Origin: Shewanella sp. GD04112
GTDB lineage: Bacteria; Pseudomonadota; Gammaproteobacteria; Enterobacterales; Shewanellaceae
Direction: 5' to 3'
Assembly (NCBI RefSeq): GCF_029835735.1
Contig: NZ_JAOEAL010000001.1
Span: 3,348,001 to 3,412,000 of the forward strand
Length of the DNA: 64,000 bases
Positions 27,919-37,384 of the stretch are shown in pieces (the first letter of the stretch is position 1; each line of letters starts with the position of its first letter). The notes beneath the pieces were generated by a model, which did no database searches, was not told where the DNA came from, and was given only the letters and a program-made list of their open reading frames with translations. The position numbers and the translations under genes were made by a program.

Positions 27919-28530
27919 CTATTTCACATCGACGGGCTTTAGGGGCGTCAACGCGAGACTCTTAAGGTATTCACTTAATACCTCAAATGCGTTATCCAAC
28001 AGGGCGTATTCCTTCGCCTTGCCTAACACTCTAATCCCTTGTAATTGAAGTACTAAAAATGCCGCGAGCGACTCAGGCTGAACCGATTGAGACAACTCAC
28101 CCTGTCGCTGGCTGTAGCCTAATACATCGGCGAAATTACTCTGTAACTGGGCAAATAAGCGCTGGCACTCCTGCTGCACGCAGTCATCGTCGAGGCATTT
28201 TTCCATCACCGCATTCTGCATAAAGCAGCCGTATTCTTGCTCGCGCTGCAAGGCCACAAATCGTGCTAAATAGGTCAAGATTTCACTCAGCCCAGCCTGT
28301 GCGTGCAGGATTTGCTCCTTCGCGCCGAAGGAATAGTGGTCGAGATAAAAGCGCAGGGATTCGCGATACAAACTCTGCTTATCGCCAAAACTGTTATACA
28401 AGCTGAAACGATTAATCCCTAAGTGTTCGACCAGATCGGCAATCGAGGTCTCGGCAAATCCCTTTCGCCAAAACAGCTCCATCGCCTGAACGAGCTTTTC
28501 TTGTCTATCAAAATTACAACTGCGTGCCAT
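27919..28530 (-). CDS. TetR-family regulator divergent from glutathione S-transferase genes
   Basis: 203 aa. The N-terminal helix-turn-helix is clear (LVQAMELFWRKGFAETSIADLVEHLGINRFSLYNSFGDKQSLY), followed by a helical ligand-binding domain. It is transcribed away from two tandem GST genes; the 155-bp intergenic region contains repeated CCGTTTA-like motifs that could be its operators. The likely role is repression of the GST genes until an electrophile or drug binds. Confidence 0.9.
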   Translation of the reverse strand: MARSCNFDRQEKLVQAMELFWRKGFAETSIADLVEHLGINRFSLYNSFGDKQSLYRESLRFYLDHYSFGAKEQILHAQAGLSEILTYLARFVALQREQEYGCFMQNAVMEKCLDDDCVQQECQRLFAQLQSNFADVLGYSQRQGELSQSVQPESLAAFLVLQLQGIRVLGKAKEYALLDNAFEVLSEYLKSLALTPLKPVDVK

Positions 28531-28556
28531 GGTCCAAACCTACATTGATGCCTACA

Positions 28557-28643
28557 TTAAACGGAATATCATAGGGCAAAAACATTCTTGACTGACCGTT
28601 TAGATATGGCGTAAATTCTATCCTAACCGATCGTTCCGTTAAA
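28557..28643. promoter_or_regulatory. Candidate TetR operator repeats
   Basis: A motif close to TTCCGTTTAA occurs inverted at 28557-28566, forward as ACCGTTTA at 28595-28602, and forward as TTCCGTTAAA at 28634-28643. The outer two form an inverted pair across the divergent promoter region. Confidence 0.45.
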
Positions 28644-28685
28644 GCCCTATTTGACCAAACTTACAGATTAATAGAAGGAAAGAGC

Positions 28686-29312
28686 ATGAAGCTTTATGAA
28701 TTAGCCCCAACGCCAAGCGCAAGACGCGTGAGTATTTTCCTCGCAGAAAAAGGCATCGACATTCCACGTGTGAGTGTGGACATTCGCGGCGGTGAAAACC
28801 TTAACCCTGAATTCAAAGCCAAAAGTGTCAACGGCCGCATTCCCCTGCTCGAACTCGATGATGGCAACCATATCTGTGAGTCCGTCGCTATTTGCCGTTA
28901 TCTCGACGAGCTCTATCCGAGTGACACTTCCTTATTTGGCAACACGCCGCTGGAGCGCGCTAAAGTGGAAATGTGGCAACGTATCATTGAGTTACAAGGT
29001 TTTACCGCGGGTTTTCAAGCCTTTAGAAATCTAACGGGTATCTACAAAGACAGGGAAAATTGTGTCGAAGCCTGGGGCGCAGAATCACGCCAACGGGTCA
29101 TTGACTTCCTGCCGACCTTAGACCAACAATTAGCCAAATCAAGCTATGTGGCGAGCGATAACTTTACGATTGCCGATATTTCTGCATACGTTTTTATTAG
29201 CTTTATTAAAAACTTAGGTATTCTAGTGGATGACACCTTGCCCCACATTCAGGCATGGTTTGCGACAGTGGCCCAGCGCCCTGCAATAGTGTCGCTTACC
29301 CCAAAAAACTGA
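28686..29312 (+). CDS. Glutathione S-transferase
   Basis: 208 aa with GAAGGAAAG upstream. The thioredoxin-like N-domain begins MKLYELAPTPSARRVSIFLAEKG and has NGRIPLLELDDGNHICESVAICRYLDEL (cis-Pro and Glu-Ser glutathione contacts). The C-terminal helical domain contains NFTIADISAYVF. It is the first of two GST genes divergent from a TetR regulator; the gap between them is 61 bp. The substrate is unknown. Confidence 0.92.
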   Translation: MKLYELAPTPSARRVSIFLAEKGIDIPRVSVDIRGGENLNPEFKAKSVNGRIPLLELDDGNHICESVAICRYLDELYPSDTSLFGNTPLERAKVEMWQRIIELQGFTAGFQAFRNLTGIYKDRENCVEAWGAESRQRVIDFLPTLDQQLAKSSYVASDNFTIADISAYVFISFIKNLGILVDDTLPHIQAWFATVAQRPAIVSLTPKN

Positions 29313-29373
29313 CAGCGATGCCCTATTGGGTACCCAAGTTAAGCATTAACCAGTTAAGACTTAAGGGATAACT

Positions 29374-30042
29374 ATGATTGATTTATATACCGCCGCGACC
29401 CCGAACGGTTTTAAAATTTCCATCGCGCTCGAAGAAATGGGTCTCGACTACCGAGTGCATAAGCTAGATTTCAACACTAACGAACAGAAACAGCCTGAGT
29501 TTCTCGCCATTAACCCTAATGGCCGTATTCCAGCCATTATCGACCGAGATAACCAGGACTTTGTGGTGTTCGAGTCCGGCGCAATTCTTCTGTATCTGGC
29601 GGAAAAAACAGGTAAGTTTTTGCCAGCGGATCCTAAAAAGCGCTCACAGGTCATTCAATGGCTCATGTTCCAAATGAGCGGTGTTGGCCCAATGATGGGT
29701 CAAGCTAACGTGTTTTACCGTTACTTCCCCGAAAAAATCCCCGCGGCCATTGAACGTTATCAAAAAGAAGGTCGACGTTTGTTTGAGGTAATGAATACCC
29801 AGTTAGCCAAACATCAATATCTGGCCGGTGATGAATACACCATTGCCGATATCGCGACTTGGCCTTGGGTTCGCATCCATGAATGGAGCGGCATCAATAT
29901 GGAAGGACTCACTCACTTACAGCGTTGGTTAGACGAGCTAGCCCTGCGCCCCGCTTGCCAAAAAGGCATAGTGACACCTCCGCCTTCGGTCTTAAGTGAC
30001 GAAGAGCGTGCAAAACAAATCCAGAAGATGGTGACTAAGTAG
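29374..30042 (+). CDS. Glutathione S-transferase, YfcG/YghU-like (Nu class)
   Basis: 222 aa with AAGGG upstream. The N-domain (MIDLYTAATPNGFKISIALEEMGLDYRVHKLDF) with an Asn/Gly pair in place of a catalytic Tyr or Ser, NPNGRIPAIIDRD and FESGAILLYLAEKTG resembles YfcG and YghU, disulfide-bond reductases that use glutathione. The C-domain has YTIADIATWPWVR. It ends in a strong terminator, closing the GST operon. Confidence 0.92.
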   Translation: MIDLYTAATPNGFKISIALEEMGLDYRVHKLDFNTNEQKQPEFLAINPNGRIPAIIDRDNQDFVVFESGAILLYLAEKTGKFLPADPKKRSQVIQWLMFQMSGVGPMMGQANVFYRYFPEKIPAAIERYQKEGRRLFEVMNTQLAKHQYLAGDEYTIADIATWPWVRIHEWSGINMEGLTHLQRWLDELALRPACQKGIVTPPPSVLSDEERAKQIQKMVTK

Positions 30043-30078
30043 GTCATCCTATCCTCTCGCGCATTCGTTTTCCCCATC

Positions 30079-30107
30079 AAGCCCCAACTCAGCATTGGGG
30101 CTTTTTT
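30079..30107 (+). terminator. Terminator of the GST operon
   Basis: GCCCCAA (30081-30087) / TTGGGGC (30095-30101) followed by TTTTTT. Confidence 0.88.
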
Positions 30108-30253
30108 ACTGCTAGCGATACGTAAAACTGCTACACTCTGCGCCACTTATTGATTTGCTTGGCCATATTCATCCCTACGGCTGGATGTCACTCGGCCGAG
30201 CCCCTTTTCAGGCTAACTTTATGGGCAATCCAAACGGCTTATCATCAGCAATC

Positions 30254-31594
30254 ATGGCATCAACAGTGAATATCGAACCGCAAACCCTCGCGCAAAAACG
30301 CGGTTTAAGTTATGCCAATACCATTAAGTTATTGTTCGACGAGATTTTAAATACCAAGCAACCCGCCGACCGAGTGCTCGCGAACTACTTTAGGGAACAT
30401 AAAAAGCACGGTTCTAAGGATCGCAAAGTGATCCGCGAATCCTTATTTAGCCTGTTCCGTTGGTGGGGCTGGTTTAAAGCCACGGGCGATCATCAACAGG
30501 CGCCCCAATTTTTTGCCATGCTCAGTGCGAGCGCCTTAATCGAAGCCCATCCGTGGCAAGATATCGCCCAAGCCTGGCATGAGCTCGCCCAATCGCCAGT
30601 TGATTATCAACAACTTCAATCCCTTAGCGTTAACAGCTTAACGGATAAGTTGGCACTGGTACGGCAGCAATTTCCCGAAGTGTCCTTCGAACTCACAGAT
30701 TTATTACCCGAATGGTTTTGGCAGGTCTGCCCGATTGCCCCAGAGTTGCGTCCAAATCTCATCGAAGCCATGTCTAGCCGCCCACCGATTTGGGGACGCG
30801 CGCAGGGAATAGATAGCCAATCGGCAGTCAAACAACTGCAAGCGCTAGAGATAGATGCGAGCCTCAGCCCCTATTTTGCAGATGCCATTAACCTTGGCAC
30901 TAAGAGCATGAATCTCAATGAAATATCACTCTATAAAGAGGGCAAAATTGAGATCCAGGATCTAGCCTCACAAGTGATAGGTCAAATTTGTGCACCAGAG
31001 CCCTGGCAACACTGGTGGGATGCCTGCAGTGGCGCAGGCGGAAAAACCTTGCAATTGCGATCACTGATGCAAACGGCCGCGACTAAGCAAAACCCATTAG
31101 TAGGCTCAATTGTCTCATCAGATATTCGCGCCCACGCCTTAGAAGAACTCAGCAAACGTGCCCAGCGGGCAAGATTTGATGGCATCAGCATTGCGCGCTG
31201 GCGCAGTGATGCACTGCCGGTCGATGCCAACCATTTTGATGGGGTTTTAGTCGACGCGCCCTGTAGCTGCACGGGCACCTGGCGCCGTAATCCCGATATG
31301 CGCTGGCTCGACAGCCTCGATGCCGTCACAGATAAAGCAGCACTCCAACTGGATATTTTAAGCCGCAGCAGTAAGGCGGTAAAACAGGGCGGAAGCTTAG
31401 TCTATGCTACTTGCTCATTGTCGCCTGTAGAAAATGAGCAAGTGGTTTGCGCCTTTTTACAACAACATCCCGAGTTCAGCCTAGTGCCAATCCGCCACCC
31501 CTTTACCGGCGAACAAACAGAAATGTTGACCGTGTGGCCCTTCGAAGCCAACACAGATGGAATGTTTGTGGCGCGTATGCAACACAAGCAGTAG
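30254..31594 (+). CDS. RsmB/NOP2-family rRNA cytosine-C5 methyltransferase
   Basis: 446 aa from the ATG at 30254; ATG 30221 and TTG 30155 are in frame and no strong Shine-Dalgarno decides between them. The N-terminal ~90 residues are helical and NusB-like. The C-terminal Rossmann methyltransferase has DACSGAGGKTLQL (SAM binding), VDAPCSCTGTWRRNPD (motif IV Cys) and YATCSLSPVENEQVV (motif VI Cys, catalytic nucleophile). Family members methylate 16S rRNA or tRNA cytosines. The exact target is not determined; it is shorter than E. coli RsmF and lacks its C-terminal PUA region. Confidence 0.88.
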   Translation: MASTVNIEPQTLAQKRGLSYANTIKLLFDEILNTKQPADRVLANYFREHKKHGSKDRKVIRESLFSLFRWWGWFKATGDHQQAPQFFAMLSASALIEAHPWQDIAQAWHELAQSPVDYQQLQSLSVNSLTDKLALVRQQFPEVSFELTDLLPEWFWQVCPIAPELRPNLIEAMSSRPPIWGRAQGIDSQSAVKQLQALEIDASLSPYFADAINLGTKSMNLNEISLYKEGKIEIQDLASQVIGQICAPEPWQHWWDACSGAGGKTLQLRSLMQTAATKQNPLVGSIVSSDIRAHALEELSKRAQRARFDGISIARWRSDALPVDANHFDGVLVDAPCSCTGTWRRNPDMRWLDSLDAVTDKAALQLDILSRSSKAVKQGGSLVYATCSLSPVENEQVVCAFLQQHPEFSLVPIRHPFTGEQTEMLTVWPFEANTDGMFVARMQHKQ

Positions 31595-31622
31595 CACTAA
31601 CTCCTTATTTTTTATCAGAACT

Positions 31623-31653
31623 TGGCACTCATATTCTGAGTGCCATTCTTTTT
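31623..31653 (+). terminator. Terminator after the methyltransferase gene
   Basis: TGGCACTCA (31623-31631) / TGAGTGCCA (31637-31645), followed by TTCTTTTT. Confidence 0.8.
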
Positions 31654-31882
31654 ACCTCCACCCAATATGAATGCGCTTTTTATCTTATTCATTTAATAAT
31701 CATCAAGATAAACCCTAGATTGCGGCGTAAAATCGCCAACCCAATTCCATCGAGACGTATCCCCCCTTCTTGGACAAAACTTTTCACCATCAGTGATTAA
31801 ATATTTCGCTTTAGCTTAATCTCGCCTTTGGGTAAAAAGATCGAGTGCTGAGAATGGCACAGGTATTTTTGGAATTTTGACC

Positions 31883-32041
31883 ATGTCACACTCCTATGAA
31901 TTTGACGACGATGATGCGCCATGGGGCGATAACGTCAAAGGTAAGCAAAAAAACAAACGCGTAAAACAACGTCGCAGGGACACTAAGCGCCGTTATTCAG
32001 ATGATGCAGAGGTGGATTTCTATCAGCATAAATCGAAGTAA
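31883..32041 (+). CDS. 52-aa charged small protein
   Basis: The frame ATG-TAA at 31883-32041 encodes 52 aa. It opens with an acidic run (MSHSYEFDDDDAPWGD), continues with a strongly basic run (KGKQKNKRVKQRRRDTKRRY) and ends with an acidic/basic tail. The charge segregation and codon use look coding. No family is recognised; a nucleic-acid or ribosome-associated role would fit the basic stretch but is speculative. A good Shine-Dalgarno is not obvious (GGAATTTTGACC precedes the ATG). Confidence 0.6.
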   Translation: MSHSYEFDDDDAPWGDNVKGKQKNKRVKQRRRDTKRRYSDDAEVDFYQHKSK

Positions 32042-32099
32042 CCGATAAACTACCCGTTTGCCTTAGCAAATTCGCGCTTTAATAAGCCAGTCAAATCCG

Positions 32100-32126
32100 A
32101 GCAAGTTGGATAACCTCCAACTTGCT
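32100..32126. repeat. 11-bp perfect hairpin
   Basis: AGCAAGTTGGA (32100-32110) / TCCAACTTGCT (32116-32126) with a TAACC loop. No T-run follows, so it may be a weak terminator or mRNA-stabilising hairpin after the 52-aa gene. Confidence 0.5.
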
Positions 32127-32280
32127 AGTTAGCCCAAGCGTTTCCCCTCTTATCTGTTTTGATTCAATTGTAAAATCAATAGGCTAATGAGCCGATTTAC
32201 CCTATGCTCTTTAGGGTTTATTTACGCCCTTTGTTGACCAAACCACCTGACACATCTTGACGGGTTTAAAGGATGATCCC

Positions 32281-35200
32281 ATGGAAAAACAACGCCCCGA
32301 TTTTATCTATCCCCCTGGCAGTATGTTAATGCACTCGCCCTTAGTGTTGAATAAAGCCGATATGTACGGTTTTTTTCTCAAGGGAAAACTCGCCAATCTG
32401 CAGCGCTCCATCGATAAAACGCTCAACCAAGTTGCCGGAAGCGTCATGTACTTTAAAGTGCTGTCGCCCTATGTACTGACAACCTTTACCCAAATCGAGA
32501 AAGCCTATTCAGAGCACCCGACCGACAGGGCCAAAGGTTGGATCCAAGAAACCGACATCATCACTTGGGTCATGGTCGGTCGCCAAGACAATAGCAACAG
32601 CGCATCCATCAGCCATGTGTATTTTCAGCCGCTGCACATTTGGGTAAATGATGCGATGGCCCTGATCAATGGCCGCGAGTTGTTCGGTTATCCCAAGTAT
32701 TTGTGTGAATACACTATGCCCGCGGTCGGGGAGCCATTAACTCGCCTCTCCTTGGCAACAAAGAGCTTCTTACACTTTAGCCCTGACACTGAACTTGCCA
32801 TGCACCCGCTGATTGAGGTGAATTGCAATGCTAAGCCCGAGGCGCAGCTCACCACGCTAGAAGCCATAGCCCAAACCTGGCAGCTCTTTAAAGAACAAAC
32901 GGATTTTATTCCAGAGCTGGATAAGCTAGGTGAGGAGCAACTGTTTCACTTGCTGTTTAAGCCCGCTATCGACCAAGTGTTTTTAAAGCAGTTTCCGGAT
33001 GCGTCAGGCCAAAAAGCGGTTTATCAGGCGATTACGGCGGCGCCCGCACAGGTCAACAAAGTGCACAGTGTTGCCCTGCTGGAAAATGACTTTGTCGCCA
33101 CCATTTTTGATAATGCCAGTTTCCCACTCAAAGAGACCCTAGGCGTCGAGGTTGGCGAGCAGCATGTATTACTGCCCTACCATGTGAACTTTGACTTTGA
33201 AGTACCACCTGGCGAAGTGCTGGTCGATAACTCTGAAATCAAAAAACAAAAAATTGCCATTCTCGGCGGAGGTGTCGCCGCCATGACCGCCGCCTGTTAT
33301 CTCACCGACAGACCCGGTTGGCAGAACCAATATGAAATTGATGTTTATCAATTAGGCTGGCGAATCGGCGGCAAGGGCGCAAGTGGCCGTAATGCCGCTA
33401 TGGGACAACGGATTGAAGAGCATGGCCTGCATATCTGGTTTGGTTTTTACCAGAATGCCTGCGCCTTGATGCGTAAAGCCTATGAAGAATTAGACCGCCC
33501 GCCCGAAGCGCCACTGGCGACCTTCTTCGATGCCTTTAAACCCCATAATTTTATTGTGCTTCAGGAAGAAATTAATGGCCGCTCCGTTAGCTGGCCAATC
33601 ACCTTCCCCACACTCCCAGGGATCCCTGGAGATGGCACCGAAACCTTAACCTTCTGGAAGGTAGTTAAGGCCGCCTTTGCTTGGATAAAAAAATGGCTAA
33701 AGGACATGGACTCCCTGCTGGAAGCCGATGAAAAAGCCATGGCGACACCGAAAAACTGGCTCGATATCAGCTGGTTTGAACGGCTGAAGGATAAGTTAGA
33801 GGATTCGGTCGATGATGCGATGGAATCCCTAGACGCCCTAGGTGACAAGCTCGAATGCCATTTTAATCAAATGATTGGCCGCGAATGCGATGAGCATGTT
33901 CACAGCGAGAGTGACGATGGTTTGGTCGAATCAGCCGTCGATGCCCTGCACCAAAGGTTGGTTAAGCGCTTTAGCGACCATTTAGACACTAACGATGAGT
34001 TACGCCATTTGTATATTGCCGTCGACTTAGGCTTAAGCATCTTAAAAGGAATGTTTGCCGATGATGTGTTTGAAAAGGGCTTCGATGCCATCAACGACTA
34101 TGATTACCGCGAATGGCTAACTAAACACGGCGCCAGCCAACAATACACGGTCGACAGCGCGCCGGTACGCGGTTTTTATGATCTGGTGTTTGCCTACGAA
34201 AAAGGCAACTTCGACAAACCCAATGTCGAAGCGGGGACTATCATCCGCTCCATGTTGCGTATCGCCCTGTGTTATCAAGGCGGAGTTATGTGGAAAATGC
34301 AGGCGGGTATGGGCGATGTGGTCTTTACCCCCTACTATGAAGTGCTGAAACGGCGCGGCGTTAATTTCCACTTCTTCAATCGGGTTGATAATTTAGAATG
34401 TCGCGACAACAGCATTCAAGCGATTGAAATCACTGAGCAAGTCGCACTGGCACCGTCGGTTAAAGACTACAATCCACTCGTGGATGTCAAAGGCTTAGCC
34501 TGCTGGCCCAGCACGCCCAATTACGACCAGCTAGAGCCTGATCAAGCCGCATTGCTAAAAGCCCATGATATTAATCTTGAGCACTTCTGGAGCGATTGGG
34601 ACAATCTGTACGAGGCGCAATTTGGTCAGGCACTACCGAAAAAACGTCTGCAAAAAGGCGTGGACTTCGACAAAGTGATTTTTGGTCTGTCATTAGGATC
34701 GGTCCCCCATGTGGCGAGCGAGGTTATGGCGCAGAGTCCGGCGCTCAAAACCTGTGTCGATAAAGTGCAGACAGTCGCAACCCAAGCCTATCAACTGTTG
34801 ATGAATCAAGATCTTAATGGTATAGGTTGGCCCAATTATTCAGAGGATGACGAACAGCCCGTCTTATCAGGCTTTACCGAGCCCTTCGATACGTGGGCAT
34901 CGATGGACCAATTGCTCGATAAAGAAGACTGGCGGGGCATAGAGCCAAAAAATGCCAGCTATTTCTGCTCGGCGTTGCCTGTGGATGCTTATCCTCCGCG
35001 CACGGATATTGGTTTTCAACAGCGCAAAACCGCCGAAGCCAAGGCTGGCGCCATCAATCAACTCAATACGGAAATTCATAAGCTGTGGCAGCAGGTTGGC
35101 GACAGCTTCCCCTGGGAATGGTTGCACGATGAACAGCAGCGCCAAGGCGAGGCGCGATTCGATAGTCAATATTGGCGCGCCAATGTGGATCCTTCCGAGC

Positions 35201-35406
35201 GTTATGTCTTGTCAGTGAAAGGCAGCTCTCAATATCGGATCACCACGGATGGTACAGGTATCGACAATCTGTATATGACGGGAGATTGGATTAAAACCGG
35301 GCTCAACGCTGGTTGTGTGGAGGCAGCAACGATGGCGGGTATGCATACTGCCAAAGCCATCTGCGGACATCCGGCCATTATCAAAGGCGAAAAGGACTTC
35401 GCCTAA
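32281..35406 (+). CDS. Acetoacetate decarboxylase-like domain fused to an FAD-dependent amine oxidase/desaturase-like domain
   Basis: 1041 aa from the ATG at 32281 (AAAGGA upstream); the TTG at 32257 is an upstream option. Residues ~1-300 resemble the acetoacetate decarboxylase fold (VYFQPLHIWVNDAMALINGRELFGYPKYLCEYTMP). From about residue 323 an FAD-binding Rossmann motif (KIAILGGGVAAMTAACYL, then GWRIGGKGASGRN) opens a phytoene-desaturase/amine-oxidase type domain ending GDWIKTGLNAGCVEAATMAG. An Asp/Glu-rich helical insertion sits at ~480-620. The substrate is unknown; a hydrophobic or lipid-like one is plausible from the desaturase similarity. It is monocistronic, between a hairpin and a strong terminator. 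Confidence 0.8.
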   Translation: MEKQRPDFIYPPGSMLMHSPLVLNKADMYGFFLKGKLANLQRSIDKTLNQVAGSVMYFKVLSPYVLTTFTQIEKAYSEHPTDRAKGWIQETDIITWVMVGRQDNSNSASISHVYFQPLHIWVNDAMALINGRELFGYPKYLCEYTMPAVGEPLTRLSLATKSFLHFSPDTELAMHPLIEVNCNAKPEAQLTTLEAIAQTWQLFKEQTDFIPELDKLGEEQLFHLLFKPAIDQVFLKQFPDASGQKAVYQAITAAPAQVNKVHSVALLENDFVATIFDNASFPLKETLGVEVGEQHVLLPYHVNFDFEVPPGEVLVDNSEIKKQKIAILGGGVAAMTAACYLTDRPGWQNQYEIDVYQLGWRIGGKGASGRNAAMGQRIEEHGLHIWFGFYQNACALMRKAYEELDRPPEAPLATFFDAFKPHNFIVLQEEINGRSVSWPITFPTLPGIPGDGTETLTFWKVVKAAFAWIKKWLKDMDSLLEADEKAMATPKNWLDISWFERLKDKLEDSVDDAMESLDALGDKLECHFNQMIGRECDEHVHSESDDGLVESAVDALHQRLVKRFSDHLDTNDELRHLYIAVDLGLSILKGMFADDVFEKGFDAINDYDYREWLTKHGASQQYTVDSAPVRGFYDLVFAYEKGNFDKPNVEAGTIIRSMLRIALCYQGGVMWKMQAGMGDVVFTPYYEVLKRRGVNFHFFNRVDNLECRDNSIQAIEITEQVALAPSVKDYNPLVDVKGLACWPSTPNYDQLEPDQAALLKAHDINLEHFWSDWDNLYEAQFGQALPKKRLQKGVDFDKVIFGLSLGSVPHVASEVMAQSPALKTCVDKVQTVATQAYQLLMNQDLNGIGWPNYSEDDEQPVLSGFTEPFDTWASMDQLLDKEDWRGIEPKNASYFCSALPVDAYPPRTDIGFQQRKTAEAKAGAINQLNTEIHKLWQQVGDSFPWEWLHDEQQRQGEARFDSQYWRANVDPSERYVLSVKGSSQYRITTDGTGIDNLYMTGDWIKTGLNAGCVEAATMAGMHTAKAICGHPAIIKGEKDFA

Positions 35407-35411
35407 ATGCC

Positions 35412-35442
35412 AAGGGGCTGCATTATGCAGCCCCTTTTTTAT
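35412..35442 (+). terminator. Terminator after the ADC/FAD fusion gene
   Basis: AAGGGGCTGCA (35412-35422) / TGCAGCCCCTT (35426-35436), loop TTA, then a T-run. Confidence 0.9.
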
Positions 35443-35519
35443 CCAACTATTTGTATGTGTTGTATGTGTTCAAATTTAAAGAGGCGCTCGATTAAATGGA
35501 GGCTCTTTTAATAGACACT

Positions 35520-37187
35520 CTAAATCGAGACTATCTCGCCCGCGCGGGTATCGGCGTATTCCTGACGGCGCTTTTCCATCCGCGACTGATACAAACTGCT
35601 ATCGGCGCTGCGAAGCCACTCGTGGGGCTCGGCCACATCGGTATTGATAGCAAAACCAAAACTAAACTGGCAATCCTTTAAGCCCTCAGCGGCAAATTGC
35701 GTCGTTAAGCCCCTCAAGCAGATCGTTAAGGTTGCCATACCATTTGCGGGCAGGATCAGCACAAACTCATCGCCACTGATCCGATAAATTTTAAGGTGGG
35801 CAATATTAGTCGCCTGCAAAACCTGTACTAAGTGTTGCAGTAAACGGTCGCCCTCTTGATGGCCTAAGGTATCGTTCACCATTTTAAGGCTGTCGACATT
35901 GAGTAACACCAAAGCCATTGGCTGAACCACTTTATTGCCAAAGGCCAATTGTGAATTCATAAACTCATCAAAGGCATAGCGATTACCCACTCGGGTTAAG
36001 CCATCGAGCCTAGCCTTTTCCCAAGCGATTCCTAACTCTTCGATATGCGCCTTACGTTCCTCGGATAGCAGTTTAAGCTTGTTCGCTAAGGCGAGAGATA
36101 ACAACAGAGCATCCACTGTGCCGCCCAGCAGCGTGGCAAACTCGGCATGTTCGATAAAATCGGGGGTGATCCCCATATTGCCAGGAAGAATAATTAACGC
36201 TGGCAGCAATAAGCAGCTAAAAGCCATAATAAAATAACGCGCTGGAGCAAAACCTTTCATTAAACAGACATTGCCGCAGGTAATGGCCAGTGCAATCCAC
36301 AGCATGATTAGTACTGAGGCAATAATCGCGGTATAGGACAATAACAACACACTGGTTGGCAGGGCTAAAATGCAGGCGATTAACAGGTACTTGCTAAGGC
36401 GCCATAATCGCGGTGAATAGCTGGGAAGCTGTAAGAAGTGTTTGTAGAACAGAATGTTAAATATCGGCAAACTGATAAAAAACAGATGATGCAGCTCAAG
36501 CTGATGAAAGTTGAATAGGTGCGCAGGCAAATGGAAGGTCAAGGCCCAACCACCAAAATAGGTCAACACATACAGGCCGTAATATAGAAAGGCTTTATCA
36601 AAAATAGAGATATAAATCAGCAAATTGTACAGCGCAATAAAAAACAATCCACCTAAACAAATCATTATGGCCAAGGCCATTCGATCCGTGGTCAGTTGGT
36701 GTACTTCTTCCGACTCAATAGCTAGCTCAGGTGCAGAGGAAAAATATCGGCTGCTCAGCCGAGTCACTAACCAATAATCCGTCCCCATATTGAGCTTAAC
36801 TTTACGGCCATAATCGAATAAAAACTCATAGGGCGCATAGTAACCACTCTGGGCAAACTGCACTGAACCATCGCTGCCGAGCAACCAATAATCGACCGAT
36901 TCGACAATGGAATTACTGGCATCCACCACCCAATGGTTTTGGCGACTGTTGACCATCACGGGAGACACCATCCAATAATCGCCCCCCGCAAGGCTCACCG
37001 AACTGGCCTCTTCGAGCTGGCTCATCCATTGAGTCACTTGATTAAAATCAGCCGGTGGCTGTTGTTTATCATCGGCGTGGAATAAATAGGGGGAATCCAA
37101 CGCAATTTCAGCGCTCAAGGCAAACGGACTAAATGTCCAAAGAAGCAGCAAAAAGCACCAGAAATTGTGTAAGTTAGTTTTGCTCAT
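35520..37187 (-). CDS. 7TMR-DISM membrane sensor with GGDEF domain (putative diguanylate cyclase)
   Basis: 555 aa. A signal peptide ends at FALSA. Residues ~30-170 form a periplasmic sensor of the 7TMR-DISM extracellular type (ESVDYWLLGSDGSVQFAQSGYYAPYEF). Seven hydrophobic helices follow (~175-370), then a C-terminal GGDEF domain (~390-545) with DGLTRVGNRYAFDEF, NVDSLKMVNDTLGH and the signature SGDEF in place of GGDEF. SGDEF is a tolerated variant, so c-di-GMP synthesis is possible. The periplasmic ligand is unknown. Confidence 0.88.
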   Translation of the reverse strand: MSKTNLHNFWCFLLLLWTFSPFALSAEIALDSPYLFHADDKQQPPADFNQVTQWMSQLEEASSVSLAGGDYWMVSPVMVNSRQNHWVVDASNSIVESVDYWLLGSDGSVQFAQSGYYAPYEFLFDYGRKVKLNMGTDYWLVTRLSSRYFSSAPELAIESEEVHQLTTDRMALAIMICLGGLFFIALYNLLIYISIFDKAFLYYGLYVLTYFGGWALTFHLPAHLFNFHQLELHHLFFISLPIFNILFYKHFLQLPSYSPRLWRLSKYLLIACILALPTSVLLLSYTAIIASVLIMLWIALAITCGNVCLMKGFAPARYFIMAFSCLLLPALIILPGNMGITPDFIEHAEFATLLGGTVDALLLSLALANKLKLLSEERKAHIEELGIAWEKARLDGLTRVGNRYAFDEFMNSQLAFGNKVVQPMALVLLNVDSLKMVNDTLGHQEGDRLLQHLVQVLQATNIAHLKIYRISGDEFVLILPANGMATLTICLRGLTTQFAAEGLKDCQFSFGFAINTDVAEPHEWLRSADSSLYQSRMEKRRQEYADTRAGEIVSI

Positions 37188-37384
37188 AGGTATCTTGGTT
37201 TATATACCAGCGTCTAGTTCCAGGCAGAAAATCATTTTAGAGTGTTAACTTTATGACTACATTTTATTTTTTACAATTGATTAGACTAAATTAGTCGGCA
37301 ATCGGGTACCTTATGATGATATTTTGGTCGTTCACTTAGTGCGTAAAAGCTTAGCCACCATTTCAGCCGTTAACTTGGATACCT

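Noticed and set aside
31447..31800. 117-aa plus-strand ORF overlapping the end of the methyltransferase gene
   Set aside because: It is out of frame with a clearly coding methyltransferase and continues across that gene's terminator.
37281..37297. Near-palindrome GACTAAATTAGTC before the EamA gene
   Set aside because: Short, AT-rich and imperfect; no regulator family could be tied to it.
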